Part shown: in pieces, positions 1 through 8,153 of the stretch
Layout of the letters: each line of letters begins with the position of its first letter
Numbering within the stretch: position 1 is the stretch's first letter
Assembly (NCBI GenBank): GCA_029782095.1
Contig: JAKOVL010000164.1
Span: forward strand, 1 to 64,000
Source of the DNA: Bacillota bacterium
Lineage (GTDB): Bacteria; Bacillota; Dethiobacteria; DTU022
Direction: 5' to 3'
DNA length: 64,000 nt
Position numbers and translations under genes: made by a program
Notes under the pieces: generated by a model
Seen by the model: only the letters and a program-made list of their open reading frames with translations
Told to the model about the DNA's origin: nothing
Databases searched by the model: none

Positions 1-2
1 TA

Positions 3-146
3 GGTAAAAGTATTGCTTCAAAAGTCAGCGATGACTTTTTTAAAACATGGGAGCAATTAAACAATGTGCCAATATTAGGCCATGGCAAAGTGATCCCGAT
101 GTTTAGATGTTTAAGGGATATACAGAATGGTTCATTTTATCTATAA
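3..146 (+). CDS. C-terminal end of an unidentified protein (cut by window start)
   Basis: Frame 3 is open from the left edge to a TAA at 144-146 and gives 47 residues ending NGSFYL. The beginning lies outside the window. The peptide has a mixed, globular composition (VPILGHGKVIPMFRC) without a motif I recognise. It is also AT-richer than most genes here. It could be the tail of a mobile-element or hypothetical gene; I cannot assign a function. It is followed by about 70 bases and then the tRNA-Pro promoter. Confidence 0.4.
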   Translation, partial: GKSIASKVSDDFFKTWEQLNNVPILGHGKVIPMFRCLRDIQNGSFYL

Positions 147-218
147 ACCCAATTAGGGTGGTCTTCAATTAAAGAATATCCTACAAAAAGTTGACACTAT
201 CGTCCTGCGCAATTGACC

Positions 219-247
219 TTGCAAAAAAAACACTTGATTGGTATAAT
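219..247 (+). promoter_or_regulatory. sigma-70-type promoter of tRNA-Pro
   Basis: TTGCAA and TATAAT are separated by exactly 17 bases, and the -10 lies about 50 bases before the mature tRNA-Pro 5' end. Another TTGACA sits at 191-196 but has no well-spaced -10. Confidence 0.65.
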
Positions 248-299
248 GAATTCCGAAGCTGGTCAACGGCTTTTGTTTACAAGAAAATAAACATTAAAT

Positions 300-376
300 C
301 GGGGCGTGGCGCAGCTTGGTAGCGCGCTTGACTGGGGGTCAAGAGGTCGCAGGTTCAAATCCTGTCGCTCCGACCA
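300..376 (+). tRNA. tRNA-Pro (anticodon GGG)
   Basis: A complete cloverleaf can be folded. The acceptor arms CGGGGCG and CGCTCCG pair with one G-T, and the anticodon stem CTTGA/TCAAG encloses the loop CTGGGGG, so the anticodon is GGG. The T-arm contains GGTTCAAATCC. The 3' CCA is encoded in the DNA. The gene stands alone with its own promoter and terminator. Confidence 0.95.
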
Positions 377-380
377 TTAA

Positions 381-420
381 AAGAAACCACGGAGCTTTTC
401 AGCCGCCGTGGTTTCTTTTT
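381..420 (+). terminator. rho-independent terminator of tRNA-Pro
   Basis: A 12-bp perfect stem, AAGAAACCACGG with CCGTGGTTTCTT, runs directly into a T-run, four bases after the tRNA CCA. Confidence 0.9.
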
Positions 421-970
421 GATCTTGACAAACCAGCAACAAGGTTGCTCCCAAGGATGCGGCCGGCAATCTCTCCTACATGCTAAGCCATGCCGTTTTA
501 TGGTTTAACCACGGTGTTGGTGGCGGTGGGACTAGCCCACCCCTCACTCTTCGACATGCCGTCTCCCGGCGAACCGCCGGCGGCGGCAGCGGAAACGGCG
601 AAAAAGTAAACATTTTCCTGCTTCAGGCGTAGATACCCCTTATTAAAGTGAGAAATTGGGCCATTTTTTGCTGCATTCAATAACCAGATGGCGGCACATG
701 AGCAGCTTGGGGCTACCGGCCTGGGATATTGTTGCCCTGTAACATTCTTAAAGGGAGTGACATTTCCCGGTCCAGATCAAGCGTTTTGGGTTCATATTTT
801 AACTGGAGCCGATACATGAGCGAATTGGACTGCCCGAAAACAATGGAGAACCGCGGCGCCGGGGGCTTGCTTCCGCCTTTCCAGGGGAGAAGCAGCGCTC
901 AAATCCAAATCAGGGCGAAAGCGCAGCCTTCCCTAGTTCCAAAATTGCCGGACATGGGCCTCTATAGGCT
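421..970. other. gene-poor interval with a possible gene remnant
   Basis: No convincing intact gene lies between the tRNA-Pro terminator and the short-chain dehydrogenase operon. On the minus strand, 498-680 encodes about 60 residues (VYFFAVSAAAAGGSPG) that resemble the last strands of a fibronectin type III domain. It has no ribosome binding site and no upstream extension. I read it at most as a decayed fragment. The plus-strand ORF at 729-1016 has no ribosome binding site and a non-protein-like composition. Confidence 0.3.
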
Positions 971-1049
971 ATGTTTTCTAACATTTATGTTTTCTAACAT
1001 TATAGATATAATTTGAAGTGTAAACATGATATAATTATAAAAATGTTTA
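971..1049. promoter_or_regulatory. paired 14-bp palindromes and inverted repeat before the SDR operon
   Basis: ATGTTTTCTAACAT occurs twice, at 971-984 and 987-1000. Each copy is itself an inverted repeat (ATGTT/AACAT), and the copies are spaced 16 bases start to start. Further on, TAAACAT (1021-1027) and ATGTTTA (1043-1049) form an inverted repeat around a TATAAT at 1030-1035. The layout is typical of a repressor operator over a promoter, but no regulator gene is adjacent and the -35 is unclear. Confidence 0.5.
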
Positions 1050-1094
1050 TAAATGGGAATCTCCGGAACACTATACAAAGAATGGAGGGAGAGC

Positions 1095-1943
1095 ATGGCC
1101 AAAGAATTTAAAGGAAAGACCGCCTATATTACCGGAGGCTCCAGCGGTATCGGGCTGGCCACGGCCAAGCAGCTGGCGGCCCTGGGGGCGAATGTCCTGG
1201 TCTTTGCCCGCAACCGGGAGCGCCTGGAAGCAGCCGTCGCCGCGATCCAAGGGAGCCGTATTTCGGAAGAGCAATGGGTGGCTTCCAGGCAAGTCGATGT
1301 TGGCGATAACGAGGATGTGCGACAGGTAATGGCGGAGGCGGTGGAGAGGTTTGGACCCCCTGATTTATTAATCAACTGTGCCGGCAAGGCATATCCGCAT
1401 TATTTTGAAGAGATTGACTACGAGCATTTTGATGATACCATGAAGACCAACCTTTACGGCGTTTGGAATACCACCTCCGCCCTGGTTCCCGCCATGAAAA
1501 GGAAAGGCGGCACTATCGTCAACGTCTCATCCATCGCCGGTTTTATCGGCGTTTTCGGTTATACCGCCTACTGCGCTTCCAAATTTGGAATTATCGGTTT
1601 TTCGGAGGCGCTGCGCAGCGAGCTCCGGAGCCACGGGATTAAAGTGGCCGTTCTTTGCCCTCCCGATACCGACACCCCGGGCTTTGCCACGGAAAACATA
1701 ACCAAGCCGGAAGAGACGAAGGAGGCTTCCAAGGGAGCCAAGCTGATGACTCCTGAGGAAGTGGCCAAAGAGCTGATTGCCGGTCTGCAAAAAGACCGCT
1801 TTATGATTATCCCCGGCTTTGACGGCAAATTAAACTGGAGACTGAAACGTTTCTTCCCGGGACTGGTTGATGCCGTGCTCCAGGCCCAGGTTGACAAAGT
1901 GCAGAGGCGCCGTCAGGCCGCAGGCACGGAGGTCAAGCCATGA
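1095..1943 (+). CDS. short-chain dehydrogenase/reductase, 3-ketodihydrosphingosine-reductase-like
   Basis: This 282-residue protein is a classical SDR: an NAD(P)-binding TGGSSGIG motif at about residues 13-20, a structural NCAG motif, and a catalytic Tyr-x3-Lys (YCASK) preceded by the conserved serine in VSSIAG. The pattern PDLLINCAG plus the C-terminal PGL region resembles the 3-ketosphinganine-reductase branch, but substrate cannot be read from sequence. The ATG at 1095 is preferred over the longer ORF start at 1053 because GGAGGGA lies four bases upstream. It overlaps the next SDR by four bases (ATGA), so the two are translationally coupled. Basic residues near the C terminus may aid membrane association. 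Confidence 0.85.
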   Translation: MAKEFKGKTAYITGGSSGIGLATAKQLAALGANVLVFARNRERLEAAVAAIQGSRISEEQWVASRQVDVGDNEDVRQVMAEAVERFGPPDLLINCAGKAYPHYFEEIDYEHFDDTMKTNLYGVWNTTSALVPAMKRKGGTIVNVSSIAGFIGVFGYTAYCASKFGIIGFSEALRSELRSHGIKVAVLCPPDTDTPGFATENITKPEETKEASKGAKLMTPEEVAKELIAGLQKDRFMIIPGFDGKLNWRLKRFFPGLVDAVLQAQVDKVQRRRQAAGTEVKP

Positions 1944-2794
1944 AGAGTGGAAGATTAGAAGGAAAGACGGTTATTGTTACCGGGGCGGCAGGGGGAATCG
2001 GCACGGCCATCGCCGCCTTGCTGGACGGCGAGGGAGCAAACCTGGTGCTGGCCGACATTAACCTCCCCCGGTTGGAGGAGATGGCTACCGGCTTTTCTTC
2101 GCCGGTGCTGACCGTAAAATGCGATATTACCAGGCGGGAAGAGGTTAAAGCCCTGGTCGCCAGAGCCCGGGAAAAGTTCAACACCATCGACGTTCTGGTC
2201 AACAACGCCGGCATCATTCTGCCGGCGCGGTTTGAAGAGAGCAGCTATGAGGATATCGATCGGCAGTTGAACATTAACCTGGTGGGGACCATAAATGTAA
2301 CTCGCGAAGTCCTTCCCGTGCTCATAGAAAACGGGGGCGGGAACATCGTCACCATCTCCTCCATGGCGGGTATTGTCCCCGAAACCTACAGCTCCATCTA
2401 TACGGCCACGAAGTTTGCCTTGCGCGGCTTTAACCTGACCCTGGCCTTGGAGCTGAAAGAATATGGCATCGCCGTGTCCACCATCTTTCCCGACAGTACC
2501 GATACGCCAATGCTGCGCTACGAAGCCGCTCACGGCGGGTCGCCCCTTACCTTTTTAAGTACGCCCCAGAGCCCGGAGAAGGTGGCGGAAGCGGTGCTGC
2601 GCGCCATTACCGGGAGAAAGCCGGAGCTGTACGTGCCTCATTCCACGGGGTTGGTCTCGAAAATATTAATGTGTGCGCCGGGACTGGTCCTTAAGCTATG
2701 GCCCCGCCTGGAACAAAGTGCCCAGAAGAACAAAACAGCTTACCAGCGGAAGTACAATATCATTGAAGGGAAAGGAGAGCGCAAAGATGGATAA
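1940..2794 (+). CDS. short-chain dehydrogenase/reductase
   Basis: This 284-residue SDR has TGAAGGIG near its N terminus for cofactor binding, NNAG in the fourth strand, the catalytic serine in TISSMAG and YTATK as the catalytic Tyr-x3-Lys. Its C-terminal half (VSKILMCAPGLVLKLWP) looks hydrophobic enough to sit at a membrane. It is a paralogue of the preceding gene, overlaps it by four bases and overlaps the next gene by eight. The co-transcribed pair probably carries out successive or alternative carbonyl/alcohol steps on a lipophilic substrate; that role is inference. Confidence 0.85.
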   Translation: MKSGRLEGKTVIVTGAAGGIGTAIAALLDGEGANLVLADINLPRLEEMATGFSSPVLTVKCDITRREEVKALVARAREKFNTIDVLVNNAGIILPARFEESSYEDIDRQLNINLVGTINVTREVLPVLIENGGGNIVTISSMAGIVPETYSSIYTATKFALRGFNLTLALELKEYGIAVSTIFPDSTDTPMLRYEAAHGGSPLTFLSTPQSPEKVAEAVLRAITGRKPELYVPHSTGLVSKILMCAPGLVLKLWPRLEQSAQKNKTAYQRKYNIIEGKGERKDG

Positions 2795-3188
2795 AAAAGG
2801 TGCACTGCCTGTCCTGGCTATCCTTACCGGAGTAGGCTTGATTCTGTTCTGGATCGGTTTTTTCACCGTAGGGCTGGCTCCTGAAAATCCGCCGCCGGGC
2901 TACTTTGAATATGAGCACTCTTTTCCTCTTCCGGATATTATTCTTGCCCTGGCCCTTATTGTGGCCGGGGTGCTGATGCTCCGGGGAAATGAAGTGGGCG
3001 GGAAGATCGCCACAGTATGCTCCGGCAGCCTTATCTTTCTTGGTTTGCTGGATTTCAGCTTCAATTACCAGAACGGGATCTATGCCCTCTCTACCGCGGA
3101 ACTGCTCCTCAACGGGTTCATCAATTTGTGGTGCGTGCTCTTTGGGCTGGTCATGGCCATTAAGGGGATTCGGGGCCGGCTGGCTTAA
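2787..3188 (+). CDS. small four-helix membrane protein of unknown function
   Basis: The protein has 133 residues and about four hydrophobic segments (VLAILTGVGLILFWIGFF, IILALALIVAGVLML, a third at LIFLGLLDF and a fourth at LWCVLFGLVMA). The start at 2787 rather than the longer 2673 ORF is set by AAAGGAGAG shortly upstream, inside the end of the second SDR gene. No family is recognised. Its coupling to two SDRs suggests a membrane partner for them. A terminator follows, so the operon ends here. Confidence 0.7.
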   Translation: MDKKGALPVLAILTGVGLILFWIGFFTVGLAPENPPPGYFEYEHSFPLPDIILALALIVAGVLMLRGNEVGGKIATVCSGSLIFLGLLDFSFNYQNGIYALSTAELLLNGFINLWCVLFGLVMAIKGIRGRLA

Positions 3189-3278
3189 GGTTCCGCCACC
3201 AGTCGACGCCGGGCAAGGGGGAGGCCTGGAATCCGGCGAAGCAGCCAAAAAGTTTGGCTCGCCGCAGCTAGAACAACA

Positions 3279-3312
3279 GGGCAGGGAATCTTCTCCCTGC
3301 CCTTTATTTTTT
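3279..3312 (+). terminator. terminator of the SDR operon
   Basis: GGGCAGGGA and TCCCTGCCC form a 9-bp stem with a 6-base loop, followed by TTTATTTTTT. It sits between the convergent SDR operon and the RND exporter gene. Confidence 0.85.
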
Positions 3313-3330
3313 CATCTGCTGGAACCTTCC

Positions 3331-6300
3331 TTAGCCCTCAATTTCTATTTTCTTCATGGGGCGGCGGTGAAGAAGGTCATACAACACCGGGACCACAATC
3401 AGGGTCAACAGCGTGGCGTAGGTTAAACCGCCGATGCTCACCACCGCCAGCGGCTGGGTAATCTCCGCCCCCCGGCCCAGGCCCAGGGCCATGGTGCTCA
3501 TGGCCAGGATGGTGGTCAGGGCGGTCATAAGGATGGGGCGGATGCGGGCGGCGGCGGTCTCCAATAAAGCCTCCCGCTTATCCATCCCTTCCAGGCGCAG
3601 CTGGTTGACCAGGTCTACGAAGACAATGCCGTTGTTAACCACGACGCCGGCCAGAAGCAGGAAGCCCAGCAGGGCTGTTACGGAGAGCTCCATGCCCGCG
3701 ATCCAGAGCAGCAATAAACCTCCGGTGAAGGCCAGGGGAAGGGTAAACATGATGATAAAGGGCGAGAGGAGGCTTTGGAATTGAGCCACCATGATCAGGT
3801 AGATAAAGATCGAGGCCAGGATGATCATCAAAATGATATCCTCCATGGCGCTGGTAATCATTTCGTTCTCGCCGGCCACCTCCAGGCTGACCCCCGGAGG
3901 AGGGGTATAGCCCGCCAGCTTTTTCTCAAAGTCCCGGCTGACCAGGCCGATATTGTAGCCGTCGGCGATGGAGGCGGTGACGGTGACGTGACGGGACTGG
4001 TTATCCCGGAAGATGGAGGCGGGAGAGATGGAGGTGGTGATCTCGGCAACATCCCCAAGGCGCACTTCTTTTTTTGTTCCCTCCCGATCGGTGACGGTGA
4101 AGGTATAGTCGGCAAGGTTATCCCGGTTGATGTTGGCCCGTTCCGCGTTGACGATGACCACCGGGTATTCTTCGGAACCGGAGAGCAAAGTGGTGGACTT
4201 GGTTTCCGGGGAGAGGGCGGCGGATATCTCCTGGAAGATCTGGGCTACGGTTAACCCGTGGCGCATGGCGGCGTCCCGGTCCACGATAATCCGGGTTTCC
4301 GTGCCGGCTTCTTCGTTGCCGGTAAGCACCTCCGTCGTCCCCTCCGTGGCCCTGAGAATTTCGGCCACTTCTTCGGCGCAGGAGGCCAAAAGGTCCAGGT
4401 CTTGCCCCTTAATGATTACTTCAATTCCACTGCCGCCCAGGGCGGTCATATCCATGTTGGTTGAGGTGACGGAGATTTCCGCCTCCAAATCGGCGGTTTT
4501 TTCGTATATTAATCTTTCCACCTCCCGGCTGGTCAGGGAACGCTTATCTTTGAGCAGGATAAAGAAGCTGGTATCGCCGGAAGAGGAGCCTGAAAGCTCC
4601 AGCAGCCCGGTGGAGCCGGTCATGGCGCCGACGCTGTCCACGGCTTCGATCTCCAGCAAGCGCTGGATCACTTCGTCGTTCATGGCGTAAATTTCTTCTT
4701 TGGTGCTTCCCTCGGGCATGGTGAGGGTGGCGCTCAACTGGGGAGAGTCCATTTCCGGGAAGAAGCTGGTCCCCATGACGGTAACGCCGTAAACACTTAA
4801 GCCGAAAAGGAGTGAAACCAATAGCAGGACGATAAATTTGTGATCCAGGGCGAAGCGCAATAATTTCAAGTACCCCTTGCGCATGGCCTCGAACCAGGAC
4901 AGTCGCTTGGCTTCGACTTTTTGGAAAAAGGTAGAGGCCATGGTGGGGACCAGGGTCAAAGCCACGGCCAAACTGGCCAGCAGGCTGTAGGCAATGGTTA
5001 GGCCCATGTCGGTGAAGAGCTGGCGCGAAATTCCCTGGGTGAAGACAATGGGCAGGAAGACACAAACGGTGGTCAAGGTAGAAGCGGTGATGGCGCCGGT
5101 CACCTGTTGGGTTCCGTATACGGCCGCCCGGTACACGGGGACGCCCTGGAGGCGCAGCCGGTATATATTTTCAATGACCACGATGCTGTTGTCCACCAGC
5201 ATGCCGACCCCCAGCGCCAAGCCGGACAAGGAGATGACATTGAGGGTGACATTGCTGAAATACATCAGCGCCATGGCGAACATAAGGCTGATGGGGATGC
5301 TGACGGCGATCAGCAGGGTGGGCCGGACATCTTTCAAGAAAACCAAGAGAACGATAATGGCCAGGAGACCGCCCAGGAGCAGGTTTTGCAAAACGTTGTC
5401 GATGGACATGTGGATATATTCCCCCTGGTCCATGAGGGGGAGAATGTGCAGCCCCTGGTGCTCGGCAGTTAACTGGTGGATCAGGCTGTTGATCTGGTCG
5501 GCCACGGTGGAGGTGGAGGCGGTGCTCTGCTTATGAAAAGTCAGGAGCACGCCGTCATTGCCGTTGACCTTGGCGTAAGTCCGCTGGTCGCTGCCGGTCA
5601 TGGTTATATCGGCCACATCGACCAGGCGGATGTCGCCCGCCTCTTCCGTAGAAAAGAGAATCGTATCGGCAAGGTTTTCCTCCGATTCATAGCGTCCCAC
5701 CACCTTAACCAGGTGGCCGCTTTCGCCCTCCTGGATATAGCCGGCGGGCATGGTGAAGTTTTGGGCCATCAGTATGCTGCTGATCATTTCTTCCGTAATT
5801 ACATTGTTCAAGTCCGCCTGCTTCCGGGCTTCTTCCCGGGCCTCCTGCAGTTCGGAGAGGCCTTTTTCCAATTCGGCCCGGCTGTTCTCCAGTTGGATGC
5901 GGGCCCTGGCCAGCTCGATGGCGAGGGAGATTTTGCCCGATTCCACCTGCCGGTAGCCGGCGGCGGCCTCGTCCAGGGCTTTCTCCAGCTCCGGCTTCAT
6001 GGCCGACAGGGTCATCAGGCGCAGGGAAATGTTCTGCAGTTCCGTATCGATGGCGGCGATGCGGGAAGGTGCCTCCAGGGCCTTCTTTTCCAACTCCGCC
6101 ATCTCTTCCTGGGAGATGCCCCGCAGCTCTTCCGGAAGGCGGGGTTCCAGCTGGGCCATCACCAGGGCGAAGATTTCCGGGCTCAGGGAGGAGACGCCCG
6201 TGGGGAAGAGCATGCGGAAGAGGGGCTCCATCTCCGCCAATTGCTGCAGTACCTTCTTTTCCTCTTCAAAGGCGGTTTTCTGTGCATTGAGCAAAGTTTC

Positions 6301-7077
6301 TTCGGACAGCAGGGCGTTCAGGTTGGCGATGGCGCCGTCCAGCTGGACCCCGGCCTCGGCCAGCTGGGTCTGCCGGTCGGCCGTCTCCTTTTCCAGCTTC
6401 CGGATGGCCTCATCCAGCTGGGCCTGTGCCTCTTTAAGCTGGGAGTGGGTCTTCTCCAGAGAGCGGTCCAGGTTTTGCATGACCTTCCCGTTTAAGCGGT
6501 CGATCTTCTCCTGGTTGAGGGATACCTGCAGCTCTTTTTCCAGGAGACCGGTGGCCGTAACGGAAGCTACCCCGTCGATGCGTTCAAAGGCGGGCAGCAG
6601 CTTATCCGAGACCAGCTTGGAAAGCTCATCGATATCGGCGCCTTCCATGTCCACCGTGGCCACCATGACGGGGATCATGTCGGGGTTGATGCGCAGCATC
6701 ATGGGCTTCCCCACGGAATCGTCCAATTGAGAAGAGACCAGGTCCAGGTTGTTGGCCAGCTCGATCATTATGCTGTCCATGTTTACCCGCTGGACAAATT
6801 CCAGGATGATCACGCTGGCATTCTCCCGGGATATGGAATTTATGTTCTTCAAGCCGCTGGTGGTCCCCAGCACCGCTTCCAGGGGGGCGGTTACCGTTCG
6901 CTCCACCTGTTCGGGGCTGGCTCCCGGGTAGCTGGTGATAACTACTACATAGGGGAGTTCAATTTCCGGCAGAAGGTCGGTGGTCATTCCCATAAAGGAG
7001 ATGACTCCCAGGACGATGATCAACACAGCGGCCACCAGGACAGTGTACGGTCTCTGAACGCTAAATCGGGCGAGCAT
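3331..7077 (-). CDS. RND-family efflux permease with a large coiled-coil insertion
   Basis: At 1248 residues this is longer than the usual 1000-1070 of AcrB/SwrC-type HAE1 permeases. The N-terminal membrane helix follows VQRPYTVLV, the porter loop has YPGASPEQVE, and helix 4 carries LVDNSIVVIENIYR with the acidic proton-relay residue. Two RND halves are visible, the second starting near FALDHKFIVLLLVS. The excess length comes from an Ala/Glu/Leu/Lys-rich insertion at about residues 190-435, predicted here to form long coiled-coil helices. No HlyD-type adaptor is adjacent, as expected for a monoderm, so the insertion could replace adaptor function. Transcription is toward the SDR operon. The ATG lies at a clear divergent boundary. 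Confidence 0.92.
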   Translation of the reverse strand: MLARFSVQRPYTVLVAAVLIIVLGVISFMGMTTDLLPEIELPYVVVITSYPGASPEQVERTVTAPLEAVLGTTSGLKNINSISRENASVIILEFVQRVNMDSIMIELANNLDLVSSQLDDSVGKPMMLRINPDMIPVMVATVDMEGADIDELSKLVSDKLLPAFERIDGVASVTATGLLEKELQVSLNQEKIDRLNGKVMQNLDRSLEKTHSQLKEAQAQLDEAIRKLEKETADRQTQLAEAGVQLDGAIANLNALLSEETLLNAQKTAFEEEKKVLQQLAEMEPLFRMLFPTGVSSLSPEIFALVMAQLEPRLPEELRGISQEEMAELEKKALEAPSRIAAIDTELQNISLRLMTLSAMKPELEKALDEAAAGYRQVESGKISLAIELARARIQLENSRAELEKGLSELQEAREEARKQADLNNVITEEMISSILMAQNFTMPAGYIQEGESGHLVKVVGRYESEENLADTILFSTEEAGDIRLVDVADITMTGSDQRTYAKVNGNDGVLLTFHKQSTASTSTVADQINSLIHQLTAEHQGLHILPLMDQGEYIHMSIDNVLQNLLLGGLLAIIVLLVFLKDVRPTLLIAVSIPISLMFAMALMYFSNVTLNVISLSGLALGVGMLVDNSIVVIENIYRLRLQGVPVYRAAVYGTQQVTGAITASTLTTVCVFLPIVFTQGISRQLFTDMGLTIAYSLLASLAVALTLVPTMASTFFQKVEAKRLSWFEAMRKGYLKLLRFALDHKFIVLLLVSLLFGLSVYGVTVMGTSFFPEMDSPQLSATLTMPEGSTKEEIYAMNDEVIQRLLEIEAVDSVGAMTGSTGLLELSGSSSGDTSFFILLKDKRSLTSREVERLIYEKTADLEAEISVTSTNMDMTALGGSGIEVIIKGQDLDLLASCAEEVAEILRATEGTTEVLTGNEEAGTETRIIVDRDAAMRHGLTVAQIFQEISAALSPETKSTTLLSGSEEYPVVIVNAERANINRDNLADYTFTVTDREGTKKEVRLGDVAEITTSISPASIFRDNQSRHVTVTASIADGYNIGLVSRDFEKKLAGYTPPPGVSLEVAGENEMITSAMEDIILMIILASIFIYLIMVAQFQSLLSPFIIMFTLPLAFTGGLLLLWIAGMELSVTALLGFLLLAGVVVNNGIVFVDLVNQLRLEGMDKREALLETAAARIRPILMTALTTILAMSTMALGLGRGAEITQPLAVVSIGGLTYATLLTLIVVPVLYDLLHRRPMKKIEIEG

Positions 7078-7336
7078 TGCTTCCCCCTTGCTTCAACCAT
7101 TGGCTGTTTTTTGGAAGAAAAACTTTTTGATGGAATGTCAAAGTTCCTCTATAAATTGTAGTATGAAGCATTTTAGAGTTAATTACAAGGGGCAATTTGG
7201 CTGGAGGGGAGGCTAGATATTTTTTTGGCGAAAGCTTGCGCAAATGCTAAACAAGGCGGCGGCCTGGTTGTTCATACCAGCGGCGGTTGGCGGCGACCCG
7301 GAAGCGGTGAAGAGTTGAACCAGGCCGGAAGACAAT
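7078..7336. other. intergenic region upstream of the RND gene
   Basis: No ORF with a ribosome binding site is present. The region holds the leader of the RND gene; an A+T-rich stretch near 7140-7190 is the likely promoter area on the minus strand. I see no repeat or RNA motif. Confidence 0.4.
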
Positions 7337-7363
7337 AAAGGCGGGCCGGCGGGCCCGCCTTTT
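7337..7363 (-). terminator. probable terminator after the minus-strand ATP-grasp operon
   Basis: AAAGGCGGGCC and GGCCCGCCTTT form a GC-rich stem, and the minus-strand side ends in CTTTATTG. It lies about 40 bases after the stop of the first YheC/YheD-type gene. Confidence 0.6.
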
Positions 7364-7400
7364 GCCCGGAGGCCGCCGCTGCGCAAGGGCCGGCTGCGCT

Positions 7401-8141
7401 TCAGCTTTTAAGCAGGGAGTTGGCAATGATGATGCGGCGGTAGTACTGAAATACCTTGTCCCCGGGGGGGCATTGGGGCATGGTATTTACTTCGAAGATC
7501 CATGGCTTTAAATCTTGATCCAGGCCCACGTCCAGCCCCAGCTCCCGCAAGCCCGGGTACTTTCTGCTAAGCACGGCGGCGGTGGCTTCCCCCAGGCGTT
7601 TCAAGCGCCCCAATATTATCTGGGACTGCAGCCTGTTCAATCCCGCTTTTTCCAGGGCCTCAGCGGTTCTTAAAACGGTCCCCCCCTGGGCATAATTGGT
7701 CACCACTTTGCCCGGGGCCCTCATCCTGGCCGAACTAGTGGTGGCTATCCACTTGCTGTACGGTTTCTGGACATTGATCCGGAGGTCGAAGGGGACGTTG
7801 TCAATCTGCAGCAGCCGGATGGCCTGCTGGATGAGATAGCGCTGGGAGGTGATCAGCCGGTTGACCATGTGGACCGCATCGGGCAGGGGGACGCCCTTTT
7901 GAACCCGGGTATCATAGTGAATGAGGCAGCGCCGTTTTTTGTCCATGGCGACGTAGATAATCTTGTTTCCCTTCCGGCCCACATCCGGCTTAATGAAGAC
8001 TCCGGAGTGTTTGGCCAGCATCTTTGCCAGGTTGTCGGGGGAATAGGCCACCGTTTCCGGAATATGCCGGCCAATTTCCGGGTCTCTTTGTAAAACCCTG
8101 GTTTTATCCAGCTTGCTGCGCACTACTTGGTAAGGAGTCAT
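7401..8141 (-). CDS. YheC/YheD-type ATP-grasp protein (short form)
   Basis: The 246-residue protein matches the ATP-grasp core of YheC/YheD endospore-coat-associated proteins: a lysine-containing IKPDVGRKG nucleotide loop, IQQAIRLLQIDN, and the metal-binding end GLDVGLDQDLKPWIFEVNT. It is shorter than its three relatives in this window because it lacks an N-terminal pre-ATP-grasp domain. It lies 12 bases downstream of another family member, so the two are one operon. YheC/YheD of Bacillus are spore-coat proteins of unknown chemistry; a ligase acting on coat peptides is possible. Confidence 0.85.
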   Translation of the reverse strand: MTPYQVVRSKLDKTRVLQRDPEIGRHIPETVAYSPDNLAKMLAKHSGVFIKPDVGRKGNKIIYVAMDKKRRCLIHYDTRVQKGVPLPDAVHMVNRLITSQRYLIQQAIRLLQIDNVPFDLRINVQKPYSKWIATTSSARMRAPGKVVTNYAQGGTVLRTAEALEKAGLNRLQSQIILGRLKRLGEATAAVLSRKYPGLRELGLDVGLDQDLKPWIFEVNTMPQCPPGDKVFQYYRRIIIANSLLKS

Positions 8142-8153
8142 AAAATCAATCCC

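Noticed and set aside
729-1016. 95-codon plus-strand ORF before the SDR operon
   Set aside because: No ribosome binding site, odd composition, and it runs through the palindromic operator-like repeats.
5476-6495. 339-codon plus-strand ORF inside the RND gene
   Set aside because: It is antisense to the coiled-coil insertion, has a repetitive Gln/Leu/Gly composition and no initiation signal.
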